Shown here piece after piece: positions 14,852 through 23,319 of a DNA stretch of 64,000 bases (positions are counted from its first letter, which is position 1; each line of letters starts with the position of its first letter). The notes under the pieces were generated by a model. That model did no database searches. It saw only the letters and a program-made list of their open reading frames with translations, and was not told the origin of the DNA. Location: positions 248,001-312,000 of the forward strand of contig NZ_JAJQPD010000001.1 in NCBI RefSeq assembly GCF_021228295.1. The letters run 5' to 3'. The position numbers and the translations under genes are program-made. This DNA is from Agromyces humatus (lineage in GTDB: Bacteria > Actinomycetota > Actinomycetes > Actinomycetales > Microbacteriaceae).

Positions 14852-15727
14852 CTAGGCGACGGCGAGTTGTTCGACGCGTTGCCGCGTGTTGTAGCGCCCG
14901 ATGGGGCACGTGGTGATGCAGCCGCGTTCGTCGATGTCGACATCGACGCGAATGCCGTACGCACTGCTGAGCACATCGCTCACCAGCACCTCCGCGGGCG
15001 TGCCGACGGCTCGTACCCGGCCGGACTCGAGCAGCACGATGCGGTCGGCGATCGCCGCGGCCTGGTCGAGGTCGTGCAGCACGACCCCGATCGTGACGCC
15101 GTGATCGTCGGCGAGTTCGCGGATGAGGTCGAGCAGTTCGACCTGGTAGCGCATGTCGAGGTAGGTCGTCGGCTCGTCGAGCAGCAGCACGGCGGTGTCT
15201 TGGGCGAGGCAGGCGGCGAGCCAGACGCGCTGCAGCTGGCCGCCCGAGAGCTGGTCGACGGGGTTGCCGGCGAGGTCATCGACGCCCGTGAGTGCCATCG
15301 CCCGGTCGACGATCGCGGCGCCGTGCGCATCGCCCGCGATGAACCGGCCGCGGTGGGGGTGCCGGCCGAACTCGACGAGCTCGCGCACGGTGAGTCCGCC
15401 GGGCGTGGGCCGGCTCTGTGCGAGCAGCGTGACGCGACGCGCGAAGTCGCGCGCACTGAGGCTCGCAGCGTCGATGCCGTGCGCGATGAGGTCGTCGGGT
15501 TCGCCGGCGGCGGTGCCCGCGGACACGGTGTGCGCGTCTCCGCCGGCGGTCAGCAGCACGCGACCCGAGTCGGGCTGGTGCAGCCGGGCGAGCGCCCGGA
15601 GCAGGGTCGACTTGCCGCTGCCGTTCGGTCCGACGAGCGCGGTCACCTTGCCCGGTTCGAGGTGGAGCTCCGCGCCGTGCACGACGGGCGTGCCGTTGTA
15701 GGAGATCGTGAGGTCGAGACCGAGCAT
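14852..15727 (-). CDS. Iron-siderophore ABC transporter ATP-binding protein
   Basis: A 291-residue FecE/FhuC-type ATPase. Walker A is GPNGSGKST, Q-loop LLAQS, signature LSGGQLQRV, Walker B VLLLDEPTTYLD, and the switch histidine is in VLHDLDQA. A ten- to twenty-residue insertion after the first strands (around GTAAGEPDDLIAHGID) is longer than in most relatives. It is the first gene of the uptake operon. ATG 15727 lies 6 bases after TATAGT, so the message is probably leaderless, and the promoter contains an iron-regulator box. Confidence 0.94.
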   Translation of the reverse strand: MLGLDLTISYNGTPVVHGAELHLEPGKVTALVGPNGSGKSTLLRALARLHQPDSGRVLLTAGGDAHTVSAGTAAGEPDDLIAHGIDAASLSARDFARRVTLLAQSRPTPGGLTVRELVEFGRHPHRGRFIAGDAHGAAIVDRAMALTGVDDLAGNPVDQLSGGQLQRVWLAACLAQDTAVLLLDEPTTYLDMRYQVELLDLIRELADDHGVTIGVVLHDLDQAAAIADRIVLLESGRVRAVGTPAEVLVSDVLSSAYGIRVDVDIDERGCITTCPIGRYNTRQRVEQLAVA

Positions 15728-15733
15728 TGTTCC

Positions 15734-15764
15734 ACTATAGGTGAGGCTAACCTAACTTCGTCAA
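15734..15764 (-). promoter_or_regulatory. Promoter of the iron-uptake operon (leaderless)
   Basis: On the minus strand TTGACG (15759-15764) and TATAGT (15734-15739) are separated by 19 bases. Transcription would begin at or within a base of the ATG of the ATPase gene at 15727. The DtxR/IdeR-like box fills the spacer. Confidence 0.6.
15737..15755 (-). promoter_or_regulatory. DtxR/IdeR-type iron box
   Basis: The 19 bases read TTAGGTTAGCCTCACCTAT on the minus strand, matching the IdeR/DtxR consensus TTAGGTTAGGCTAACCTAA at 16 of 19 positions, with the left half-site perfect. The box overlaps the -10 element and spacer, so a Fe(II)-loaded repressor would block the operon when iron is plentiful. 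Confidence 0.82.
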
Positions 15765-15773
15765 CTCGAGTGG

Positions 15774-17195
15774 TCACCAGATCGGCGGATGACGCTGCCA
15801 GCGCCGCACGCGCCGCTCGAGTTGCGCCCCGAGGGCCAACAGCGCGGCCTCGCCGCCGGGCCGTCCGATGAGCTGCACGCCCATCGGCACTCCGTCGGCC
15901 GTCTCGGTGACCGGCACGGTGATCGCCGGCAGTCCCGACACGTTCACGAACGAGGTGAACGGCGTGAACTGCACCTGCTGCGCGAAGTTCCGCTCCCCGT
16001 CTTCGGGGTCGTACCACCCGACCGGCCGCGGGGTCAGCGCGAGCGCGGGCGTCAGCACCGCATCGAACGACGAGAACCGTCGGATGACACGTTCCTCGAA
16101 GCCGGCGAGCCACCCGAGGGCCTCGGCGAGTTCGCGCGCGGGCACCTGACGACCTCGTTCGAGCAGCCACCGTGTGAGCGGCTCCAGCAGCTCCTCATCG
16201 TCGCCGTCGACCGGGATCGTCGCCGCCCCCGACTGCCAGATCGTGCGGAACGCCGGCGCGTACCCGGGTTCGGGCGACGGCGCCAGCTGCTCGACGCCGT
16301 GACCCATCGCGTCGAACTCCGCGACAGCCCGGTCGAGTGCGGCGCGCGCATCGGCGTCGATCGCGATCTCGTAGGCCTCATCCCACGGAGAGTCGGTCAT
16401 CACGCCGAGCTGGAACCGCCCCTCACCCCGGACGGCGGCTGCCAGGAACGGGCCGTCGCCGCCCGGTGCCCGCACCGCGAAGCGGTGCGCGGCGGGGTAG
16501 CCGAGCGGCGCCACGAGCCCGTCGAGCAGCAGTGCCGCATCGGCCACGGTGCGGGCGATCGGCCCGGCCACGCCGAGCCCGGCGAGGCCCCCGAGACCCG
16601 ACCCCGAGGGCACCCGACCACGCGACGGCTTGACCCCGACGAGCCCGCACGCGGCCGCGGGGATGCGGATCGAGCCGCCGCCGTCGGAACCCGGGGCGAA
16701 CGGCAGCATGCCCGCGGCGACCGCCGCGGCTGCTCCCCCGCTCGACCCGCCCGCGCCGAGCGAGAGGTCCCAGGGGTTGCGTGCGGGCGGCCCCGCGAGG
16801 CCCTCGGTGTACGAGGGCAGCCCGAACTCGGGCGTCGACGACTTGCCGAGGCTGACCGCGCCCGCGGCGTCGACATCGCGGACGAGTTCGTCCGAGTCAT
16901 CCGGAATGAAATCGGTGAAGGCGCGCGAACCGAACCGCGACGGCACGCCCGCGCGTCGGAGCAGGTCTTTGTCGGCGATCGGCATCCCCCACAGCGGTCG
17001 GGCCGTCGGCACGTCGCGCTCGACGTGCGCGGCCCGCTCGAGCGCCGCCTCGGGCGTCACCGTGGTGAGCGCGCCGACCTGCGGGTTCAGCCGCTCGATG
17101 CGAGCGAGGTAGTGCTCGGCCAGTTCGACGGGCGACATCTCGCGCCGCTGCAGCATCTGGTGCAGGTCAAGGGCCGTGCGCTCGTGCAGCTCCAT
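15774..17195 (-). CDS. Amidase (amidase signature family)
   Basis: A 473-residue serine hydrolase. The Ser-cisSer-Lys triad is visible: Lys in GMPIADKDLL, cis-Ser in the GAGGSSGGAAAAV signature and the nucleophile Ser in SDGGGSIRIPAA. C-terminal VNVSGLPAITVPV and GVPMGVQLIGRPGGE are also conserved. Family members hydrolyse amides ranging from simple nitrile-derived amides to peptide or aryl amides; GatA is excluded because gatB/gatC neighbours are absent. TAGGCT (17202-17207) lies 6 bases before ATG, suggesting a leaderless message. The stop is 18 bases from the iron box of the next operon. Confidence 0.9.
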   Translation of the reverse strand: MELHERTALDLHQMLQRREMSPVELAEHYLARIERLNPQVGALTTVTPEAALERAAHVERDVPTARPLWGMPIADKDLLRRAGVPSRFGSRAFTDFIPDDSDELVRDVDAAGAVSLGKSSTPEFGLPSYTEGLAGPPARNPWDLSLGAGGSSGGAAAAVAAGMLPFAPGSDGGGSIRIPAAACGLVGVKPSRGRVPSGSGLGGLAGLGVAGPIARTVADAALLLDGLVAPLGYPAAHRFAVRAPGGDGPFLAAAVRGEGRFQLGVMTDSPWDEAYEIAIDADARAALDRAVAEFDAMGHGVEQLAPSPEPGYAPAFRTIWQSGAATIPVDGDDEELLEPLTRWLLERGRQVPARELAEALGWLAGFEERVIRRFSSFDAVLTPALALTPRPVGWYDPEDGERNFAQQVQFTPFTSFVNVSGLPAITVPVTETADGVPMGVQLIGRPGGEAALLALGAQLERRVRRWQRHPPIW

Positions 17196-17244
17196 CCGTC
17201 GAGCCTACGACCGGTGGAGCCCACGCCCCGCTAGCATGGCGCGC

Positions 17245-17877
17245 GTGACCGAGAACCGGGTCGTGACGCTCGTCGGGCGGCATCCGCTCGTCTGGGGCGC
17301 GGCCTGGAGCGCCGCATTCGCCATCGTCCTCGCCGCCGCAGTCGCCGCCGACTGGCCCGGATGGCTCGACTGGATCGTGCTCGCCGCGCTCGTGCTGCCC
17401 TCGCTCGTCGCGACCGTCGTCGTGCTGAGCGGCACTCCTCGTCGTCACTTCGACGAGATGAGCTCGGTGTTCTCGCACTTCTTCGTGCGCTACCTGGCGC
17501 TCGTCATCGCCGTGGGAGCGTGGAGCGCCTCGGTCGTCGTCGGCGCCGCGATCTCGCAGACGATCCAGCTCGCCGCCGAGGGCCGCGAAGAGGAGATCGT
17601 CGGCATCGGCTTCGACGTCATGTCGGTCATCGTGCCCCTCGTGATCGCCGTGCTGTGGGCGGCGTTCGTGCTGCGGTGCGCCTGGTTCCTGGCGAAGGCG
17701 CGGGGCTGGGCCGAGGTGCCCGAGCGCGACCGCATCCCCGACGGGCTCCTCTCGGGGCGCCCGGCGCTGCGTCGGGCGGTCGTCGGCCTGGCGCACCCGG
17801 CCCTGTTCGCGGTCACGGGCCTCGCCGTCGCGATCGCCGTGCCGTTCGCGGTGGGCGACCTCACCGTCACGCTCTGA
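17245..17877 (+). CDS. Multi-helix membrane protein of unknown function
   Basis: A 210-residue protein with about four membrane helices (LVWGAAWSAAFAIVLAAAVA, WIVLAALVLPSLVATVVVL, YLALVIAVGAWSASVVVGAA, VIVPLVIAVLWAAFVLRCAW) and a final hydrophobic segment (ALFAVTGLAVAIAVPFAV). I recognise no family motif. The start is placed at GTG 17245 because TAGCAT (17232-17237) is 7 bases upstream, matching the leaderless pattern seen elsewhere here; ATG 17236 is in frame and would add three residues but overlaps that box. It is divergent from the amidase. Confidence 0.68.
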   Translation: MTENRVVTLVGRHPLVWGAAWSAAFAIVLAAAVAADWPGWLDWIVLAALVLPSLVATVVVLSGTPRRHFDEMSSVFSHFFVRYLALVIAVGAWSASVVVGAAISQTIQLAAEGREEEIVGIGFDVMSVIVPLVIAVLWAAFVLRCAWFLAKARGWAEVPERDRIPDGLLSGRPALRRAVVGLAHPALFAVTGLAVAIAVPFAVGDLTVTL

Positions 17878-17900
17878 CGCCCCGACGCGGCATCGCGTGG

Positions 17901-18479
17901 CTACTTCAGCGCCTTCTGCATCAGCACCGTGCCGAGCCACCGCTCGAACTTGAAGCCGACGCGGCCCATGCGCCCGATCTCGACGAAGCCGAACTTCTCG
18001 TGCAGGGCGATCGACGCTTCGGCCCCCTGGTCGGCGATGACCGCGATCATCTCCTTGAGGCCGGCCGCCCTCGATCGTTCGATGAGTTCACGCAGCAGCA
18101 CGCGGCCGAGCCCCTTGCCGGATGCCGCCGGGCCGAGGTAGATCGAGTTCTCGACGGTGAACCGGTAGGCGCGCTTCTGCTTCCACGGCGACACGAGCGC
18201 ATAGCCGAGCAGTTGCCCCGACGGCGACTCGGCGACGATGAACGGCATGCCGAGCTTCGTGAGGTACGCGAACTTCGACTTCCACTCCTTGAGCGTCATC
18301 GCGTCTTCGTCGAACGTCACCGTGGAGTTCGCCACGTAGTAGTTGTAGATCTCGCGCACGGCCGGCAGGTCTGCGGCACGCGCTTCGCGGATCGAGTACT
18401 CGAACGGCGCCTCGACCGGGGCCGCCGCGCGCAGGTGCCGCGGCAGTTCGCGACGCTGCTGGTATTCCTCTTCGAGCAT
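17901..18479 (-). CDS. GNAT-family N-acetyltransferase (phosphinothricin acetyltransferase-like)
   Basis: A 192-residue acetyl-CoA-dependent transferase. The sequence after residue 25 follows the PAT pattern: IREARAADLPAVREIYNYYV, NSTVTFDE, GYALVSPWKQKRAYRFTVEN, the acetyl-CoA loop ASGKGLGRVLLREL, and IALHEKFGFVEIGRMGRVGF. PAT-type enzymes acetylate phosphinothricin or methionine sulfone/sulfoximine; the natural substrate is uncertain. An N-terminal extension of about 25 residues is not usual. TAGGCT (18486-18491) lies 6 bases before ATG, so it is likely transcribed alone as a leaderless message. Confidence 0.87.
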   Translation of the reverse strand: MLEEEYQQRRELPRHLRAAAPVEAPFEYSIREARAADLPAVREIYNYYVANSTVTFDEDAMTLKEWKSKFAYLTKLGMPFIVAESPSGQLLGYALVSPWKQKRAYRFTVENSIYLGPAASGKGLGRVLLRELIERSRAAGLKEMIAVIADQGAEASIALHEKFGFVEIGRMGRVGFKFERWLGTVLMQKALK

Positions 18480-18527
18480 GCGACAAGCCTACGCGCGCGA
18501 GATTTCGTTCGGGTTTCGGATGCCGCG

Positions 18528-19226
18528 TCAGGCCGGCAGGCTCCAGTCGACGGGTTCGGCGCCCTGGGCCGCGAGCATCTCGTTCGCCCGGCTGAACGGC
18601 CTCGAACCGAAGAACCCGCGCGACGCCGACAGCGGGCTCGGGTGCGCGGACTCGATCAGCGGCGTGTCGCCGAGCAGCGGCTTCAGGCCCTGCGCGTCGC
18701 GGCCCCAGAGGATCACGACGAGCGGGGTGTCGCGCGCGACGAGTGTGCGGATGGCATGGTCGGTGACCTCCTCCCAGCCCTTTCCGCGATGCGAGGCCGC
18801 GGTGCCGGGCTGCACGGTGAGCACGCGGTTCAGCAGCATGACGCCGCTGCGGCTCCAGTGCGTGAGGTCGCCGTGCGCGGGCGCCGCGACGCCCAGGTCG
18901 TCGTGGAGTTCGCGATAGATGTTCGCCAGGCTGCGAGGCACCGGTCGCACGTGCGGGTCGACGGCGAACGACAGGCCGATCGGATGTCCCGGCGTCGGGT
19001 AGGGGTCCTGCCCGACGATGAGCACCCGCACGTCGTCGAGCGGCGCGTCGAAGGCCCGCAGCACCTTGTCGCCCGCCGGGAGATAGCCGCGACCGGCCGC
19101 GATCTCGGCACGGAGGAAGTCGCCCAGTGCGGCGATGCGCGGCGCGACGGGCGCGAGGGCTCGCGCCCACCCGGGGTCGAAGAGGCCGACGGCAGCGAGT
19201 TCGTCGAGCGTCTTGGCGGGCGGCAT
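18528..19226 (-). CDS. ung: Uracil-DNA glycosylase (family 1)
   Basis: A 232-residue base-excision repair enzyme that removes uracil from DNA. The water-activating motif is [16 protein letters not shown] (Asp in GQDPY) and the DNA-intercalation loop is [22 protein letters not shown] and [10 protein letters not shown] are further family segments. Length matches bacterial Ung. The ATG directly follows the TGA of the upstream S51 peptidase-like gene, so it is the third gene of a three-gene coupled operon with a phosphoribosyltransferase. Confidence 0.95.
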   Translation of the reverse strand: MPPAKTLDELAAVGLFDPGWARALAPVAPRIAALGDFLRAEIAAGRGYLPAGDKVLRAFDAPLDDVRVLIVGQDPYPTPGHPIGLSFAVDPHVRPVPRSLANIYRELHDDLGVAAPAHGDLTHWSRSGVMLLNRVLTVQPGTAASHRGKGWEEVTDHAIRTLVARDTPLVVILWGRDAQGLKPLLGDTPLIESAHPSPLSASRGFFGSRPFSRANEMLAAQGAEPVDWSLPA

Positions 19227-19946
19227 TCAGGCGCCGATCGTGCCGACGACGACGCCCTGCTCGCCGGGCAGCACCCGCCACACACTGCCTGGTCCGACGA
19301 CCCGCAGGCCGCCGTCGCCGACGATGAGCGCGGTGTGCTCGTCGATGCCGAGCCCGCCCTCGACAAGGCCCGCCTCGACCGCCGCGACGAGGCGCGACAG
19401 TGTTCCCCATTGGGCGAGGTGCACGTCGATCGAGACGTCGACGAGGCCGATGCCGGGGGCGACGGTCACCTCGTCGAGCCCCTCGGAGGCGGGTTCGGGC
19501 GAGACCGGCACCCCGCCGATGCGCCAGCCGCCGACGATCGCACGCTCGGCGGCGATCGCCGCGCCGGCCGAGAACCCGAGGAACGGCACCCCTGAGGCGA
19601 CCTGCCGCCGCAGTTCGCCGAAGTGCGGCTCGAGCGATTCGCGATATGCCGGCGTGAGGCCGCCGCCGATGAGGATCCCGTCGACGTCGGCGAACGCCGT
19701 CGGCGGGATCGGCGCGTCGGGCCCGACCGCGGTGATGTGCGCCTCGAACTCGCCAGCGGCGGTCGCGGCGGCCACGAGGTTCGCGGCGTGTTCATCACCG
19801 TCTGCGTCGCGCACCGCGATGACGGCGATGCGGGGCGTCGCCCTGCCCGCCGCCGACCCCCGCGCCGATGCTTCCGACAGGAAGCTGCCGAACACCGCGC
19901 CATCGGGCCGGTCGGCCCATCCGCCGCCGACGAGGTGCACGCTCAC
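19227..19946 (-). CDS. Peptidase S51/cyanophycinase-like protein
   Basis: A 239-residue protein with a class-I glutamine-amidotransferase-like fold. It begins VSVHLVGGGW, has GILIGGGLTPAYRESL, and contains the nucleophile elbow FLGFSAGAAIAAE (G-x-S-A-G-A), as in cyanophycinase and dipeptidase E. Downstream GLGIDEHTALIV matches the D/E-x-x-T-A family segment. GTG 19946 overlaps the upstream phosphoribosyltransferase stop by 4 bases and its TGA touches the ung ATG. No cyanophycin synthetase is in the window, so the substrate is unknown. Confidence 0.85.
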   Translation of the reverse strand: MSVHLVGGGWADRPDGAVFGSFLSEASARGSAAGRATPRIAVIAVRDADGDEHAANLVAAATAAGEFEAHITAVGPDAPIPPTAFADVDGILIGGGLTPAYRESLEPHFGELRRQVASGVPFLGFSAGAAIAAERAIVGGWRIGGVPVSPEPASEGLDEVTVAPGIGLVDVSIDVHLAQWGTLSRLVAAVEAGLVEGGLGIDEHTALIVGDGGLRVVGPGSVWRVLPGEQGVVVGTIGA

Positions 19947-20467
19947 GCGGCGCCCTCGCTGTTCGTGACGGGCGGCAGCGACGACCACGGGAAGATGATC
20001 CAGTCGTCGGTCTTGCGGTAGTCGAAATCGGGCACCAGCACGGTGTGCGACTTCGTGTAGAGCGTCGCCGTGCGCACCTCGGCGCCCTCGTCGGTGAGCA
20101 GGCGCAGCACCTTCGCGAGGGTTCGGCCCGAGTCGGACACGTCGTCGACGAGCAGCACGCGCTTGCCGCTGAGTGCGGGCGCGTCGAGCATCGGCGGGTG
20201 CAGCACGGGCTCGGGCAGGCGCTCGTCGATGCCCGAGTAGAACTCGACGTTGATCGACCCGCAGGCCTTCGTGCCGAGCGCGTACGAGATCGCTCCGGCG
20301 AGCAGCAGCCCGCCGCGCGCGATCGCGATCACGACGTCGGGGCGGAATCCGGCGGCGAGCACATCGCTCGCGAGCGTTCGGGCCGCCTCGCCGAACTCGT
20401 TCCAGCTGAGGATCTCGCGGCGGATCCCGTCGACGCCCGAAGCGGCGTCATTCGCATCGAAGGTCAT
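19943..20467 (-). CDS. Phosphoribosyltransferase (purine salvage type)
   Basis: A 174-residue type I phosphoribosyltransferase. The PRPP-binding motif is VLLVDDVSDSGRTL and the flexible-loop/PPi region includes VVIAIARGGLLLAG. The C-terminal hood DWIIFPWSSLPPV resembles xanthine/hypoxanthine transferases of the COG2236 group, which join a purine base to PRPP. TAGCCT (20474-20479) is 6 bases before the ATG, making it the leaderless first gene of an operon with the S51-like gene and ung. Confidence 0.88.
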   Translation of the reverse strand: MTFDANDAASGVDGIRREILSWNEFGEAARTLASDVLAAGFRPDVVIAIARGGLLLAGAISYALGTKACGSINVEFYSGIDERLPEPVLHPPMLDAPALSGKRVLLVDDVSDSGRTLAKVLRLLTDEGAEVRTATLYTKSHTVLVPDFDYRKTDDWIIFPWSSLPPVTNSEGAA

Positions 20468-20476
20468 CCCGACAGG

Positions 20477-21292
20477 CTACCCGGCGCCCCCGGCCGGTCG
20501 CTTCGGCTCGGCTTCGGGAACGGCGACGGGCGGCAGAATGGCCGTGGCCGACGCGTCGGGCTGCTCGCCCGTCGAGAGCGACGGCGGGGCCGCGAGGGTG
20601 CCGGCCGCCTCGCCCTCGCCCTGGTGCCGCAGCCCGGCCACCTTCTCGTTGAGGTACGAGATGATCGTCGCCGAGGCCGTGCCCACGATCGCGATGCCCC
20701 CGGCCATGAGCAGCACCGCGTAGAACCTGCCCGCCGACGTCACGGGGTACAGGTCCCCGTACCCGACCGTCGCGATCGTGACGATCGCCCACCAGATCGC
20801 GTCGCCGAAGGTCTCGATGTTCGCGCCCGGGGCGCCTCGCTCGGCCTGCAGCGTCGCGAGTGCGAGGAAGAACACCCACGCGCACGCGTACGCGAGCGCG
20901 AGGATGATGAACTGCGCCCGCACCGCGGTCGGCGTGTGGCGTTTCAGCACCGGGAGCTCCTGCAGGAGGCCGACGACGCGGAGCGCGCGGAACACCGGCA
21001 GGATCGCCGAGAGCACCTCGAGCGGATGGTGCCAGGCGTAGTGCCATCGTCGACCGCGCGGCGTGAGCGCGATGCGGATGACGACATCGACGACGAAGAT
21101 CACCCACGTGGCGACCAGCACGAAGATCATGATCGAGGTGACACCCCGTGGTCGATCGGGCCACAGCACGAAGACCGTGTAGGCCACGACGAACACCACG
21201 CCGAGCAACGCGAGGGTGCGCCCGGTCGCGTCGACGTAGCGCGTGCGTCGATGCGTCGCCGGGTCGCCCTCCGACTTCCCCCGGAGGTTCAT
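20477..21292 (-). CDS. Voltage-gated-like potassium channel protein
   Basis: A 271-residue membrane protein with the selectivity filter TVGYGD in IATVGYGDLYPVT between two helices (AQFIILALAYACAWVFFLAL and YAVLLMAGGIAIVGTASATI). It is preceded by S1-S4-like segments; FRALRVVGLLQELPVLKRHT is a weakly charged S4. The C-terminus (after about residue 215) is Ala/Pro-rich and probably disordered; no RCK domain is seen. ATG 21292 overlaps the SDR stop by 4 bases, so the two are co-translated. Confidence 0.92.
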   Translation of the reverse strand: MNLRGKSEGDPATHRRTRYVDATGRTLALLGVVFVVAYTVFVLWPDRPRGVTSIMIFVLVATWVIFVVDVVIRIALTPRGRRWHYAWHHPLEVLSAILPVFRALRVVGLLQELPVLKRHTPTAVRAQFIILALAYACAWVFFLALATLQAERGAPGANIETFGDAIWWAIVTIATVGYGDLYPVTSAGRFYAVLLMAGGIAIVGTASATIISYLNEKVAGLRHQGEGEAAGTLAAPPSLSTGEQPDASATAILPPVAVPEAEPKRPAGGAG

Positions 21293-22077
21293 CGCGTGGT
21301 CTCCGAGCGCACCATCAGGTCGCCCTTCGCGACTCGGTAGGGCGCCGCCTGCGCGACGGGCTTGACGACGATGAGGTCGAGGTCGACGTGACGGGGCTTG
21401 AGCACGGCGTCGACGACGACGCCGGCGATGTCCTCGGCGACGAGCGGATCGGGGACGCCCTCGTAGACCGCGTCGGCGCGGGCGCGATCGCCGCCGAAGC
21501 GCACGAGGGCGAACTCGTCGGTGCGCACCATGCCCGGCGCCACCTCGATGACCCGCAGCGGTTCGCCGTTGAGCTCGAGTCGCAGCACCTCGGTGAGTGC
21601 GTGCGCGGCGAACTTCGCCGCGTTGTATCCCCCGCCGCCGGCGTAGGCGGTGTGGCCGGCGATCGACGTGATGTTGACGATGTCGGCGACGCCGCGCTCG
21701 ACGGCGCCGCGCCGAAGCAGTGGCAGCAGCGCGCTCGTGACCCGCTTGAGCGCGAGCACGTTGACCTCGAACATCCATGCCCAGTCGTCGATCTCCGACG
21801 CCTCGACGGTGTCGAGCCCCTTCGCGCCGCCGGCGTTGTTGACGAGCGCGTGCACTCCCCCGGTCGCCGCGAGGTGATCTCGCAGGCGGTCGACGTCGAC
21901 CTGCTTCGTGAGGTCGGCGACGAAGACGGATGCCCCGGTCTCGGCCTCGAGCTCGCGAAGGCGATCCTCGCGCCGGGCGACGCCGACGACGTCCCAACCG
22001 GCCGCTCGCAGGGCGCGCACGGTCGCCGCGCCGATCCCCGAACTCGCACCCGTCACGACGGCTCGCAGCACACTCAT
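21289..22077 (-). CDS. Short-chain dehydrogenase/reductase
   Basis: A 262-residue classical SDR. The NAD(P) loop is VVTGASSGIGAATV; an Arg after strand 2 (VARREDRL) points to NADPH. NNAGG, the catalytic Ser in ITSIAGHTA and YNAAK complete the active site. The C-terminus resembles the serine/3-hydroxy acid dehydrogenase group (YdfG-like). Substrate is not evident. CAGAAT (22084-22089) lies 6 bases before ATG 22077, a plausible leaderless promoter. It overlaps the potassium channel gene downstream. Confidence 0.9.
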   Translation of the reverse strand: MSVLRAVVTGASSGIGAATVRALRAAGWDVVGVARREDRLRELEAETGASVFVADLTKQVDVDRLRDHLAATGGVHALVNNAGGAKGLDTVEASEIDDWAWMFEVNVLALKRVTSALLPLLRRGAVERGVADIVNITSIAGHTAYAGGGGYNAAKFAAHALTEVLRLELNGEPLRVIEVAPGMVRTDEFALVRFGGDRARADAVYEGVPDPLVAEDIAGVVVDAVLKPRHVDLDLIVVKPVAQAAPYRVAKGDLMVRSETTR

Positions 22078-22098
22078 GCGCCCATTCTGCACGCTCGC

Positions 22099-22186
22099 GG
22101 GTTGAGGAGGGAGCGCAGCGACCGTCTCGAAACCCGGCCGCCCGCATCGCAGGGTTTCGAGACGCTCGTCCGTCGCTCCTCAACCC
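22099..22186. repeat. Intergenic inverted repeat, full palindromic copy
   Basis: Two imperfectly complementary arms of about 35 bases (22099-22134 and 22152-22186) begin GGGTTGAGGAG and end CTCCTCAACCC, and meet at GTCTCGAAACCC/GGGTTTCGAGAC. The transcript would fold into a long hairpin. A single arm recurs at 23320-23353, on the other side of the acyltransferase gene. This looks like a REP/MITE-type chromosomal repeat and may also terminate transcription. Confidence 0.85.
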
Positions 22187-22212
22187 ACCCACGGATGCGA
22201 GAGACTGGAGTG

Positions 22213-23316
22213 ATGCACACGAGGCCCCACCACCCTCCGACGCCGACGCGAAAGCGGGTTCCGCTCTGGGACAACGCCCGCTGGATCGCGATCGCGCTCG
22301 TCGTGATCGGGCACGGAATCCTGCCGCTCATCGGCGAAGACAACGCCGCCTACAGCGTCTACCTGTTCATCTACTCGTTCCACGTCGCCGTGTTCGTCAC
22401 CGTCGCCGGCTACTTCGCGAAGTCCGGTCCGCCCAACGCGCGGGCGCTCAAGCAGATCCTCACCGACATCGTGTTCCCGTTCTTCATCTTCGAGACGATC
22501 TGGACAGTCATCAGGTGGGTGCTCAGCGGCGGGTTCGACATCGACTACACAACGGCGTCGTGGACGCTGTGGTTCCTCATCGCGCTCGCGATCTGGCGCG
22601 TCGTGCTGCCCTACCTCGTGCTGCTGCGCTACCCGCTCATCATCGCGATCGTGATCTCGATCGGCGCCGGCTACACCGAGACGATCGACTCGACGTTCGC
22701 CCTGACGCGCACGTTCGGCATGCTGCCGTTCTTCGTGTTCGGCTGGAAGCTGCGGCAGTGGCAGCTCACGGGTCCCTGGCTCGAGCTGCGTTCGGCGGTC
22801 GTCTGGCGGTGGCGTGCGGGCGCGATCGCGCTCTTCGCGGCGGTGCTCGTGCTCATGCCGGTCACGATCGAGACCCTGCGCGACCTCCGGCTGCGCCGGT
22901 TCATGCTGTACGACGAGTCGTACGAGGCGATCGGTTACGACGAACCCTGGTCGGGCGCGATCCGTCTCGTGCTGCTGCTGGGCGCGATGACGCTCGCAGT
23001 GGCGTTCCTCACGCTCATGCCGCGCGGTGCGCATTGGTTCACCCCGTTCGGCCGGGCCACGATGTACATCTACCTGCTGCACACGTTCGTGCTGTTCCCG
23101 TTCCGTGAGACCGGCCTGCTCGCCGGGCAGCAGCCGTTCTGGGTGCTCCCCGCCATGATCGTGTTCTGCATCGGCATCTCGATCGTGCTCTCGCTGAAGC
23201 CGGTGCGGCGCATCTTCCGCCCACTCGTCGAACCGCGCGCGAGGTGGCTCTTCCGCCCCGAGCCGTCGACGGCGACCGGCACCCTCGTGCTGCCGCCCGA
23301 GTCCGGGCGTCGCTGA
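22213..23316 (+). CDS. Acyltransferase family membrane protein (acyltransferase 3/OafA-like)
   Basis: A 367-residue protein with about ten membrane helices. WDNARWIAIALVVIGHG carries the family histidine near the start, followed by FIYSFHVAVFVTVAGYFAK. WTLWFLIALAIWR and FGRATMYIYLLHTF match the fucose-4-O-acetylase-like (COG3594) branch. Such enzymes O-acylate extracellular glycans or lipids. ATG 22213 is preceded by GGAG at short spacing. The gene is flanked on both sides by the same intergenic repeat. Confidence 0.88.
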   Translation: MHTRPHHPPTPTRKRVPLWDNARWIAIALVVIGHGILPLIGEDNAAYSVYLFIYSFHVAVFVTVAGYFAKSGPPNARALKQILTDIVFPFFIFETIWTVIRWVLSGGFDIDYTTASWTLWFLIALAIWRVVLPYLVLLRYPLIIAIVISIGAGYTETIDSTFALTRTFGMLPFFVFGWKLRQWQLTGPWLELRSAVVWRWRAGAIALFAAVLVLMPVTIETLRDLRLRRFMLYDESYEAIGYDEPWSGAIRLVLLLGAMTLAVAFLTLMPRGAHWFTPFGRATMYIYLLHTFVLFPFRETGLLAGQQPFWVLPAMIVFCIGISIVLSLKPVRRIFRPLVEPRARWLFRPEPSTATGTLVLPPESGRR

Positions 23317-23319
23317 CGC

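Noticed and set aside
13283-15871. 862-codon plus-strand open frame across the iron operon
   Set aside because: Runs antisense through three clear transporter genes and has no domain.
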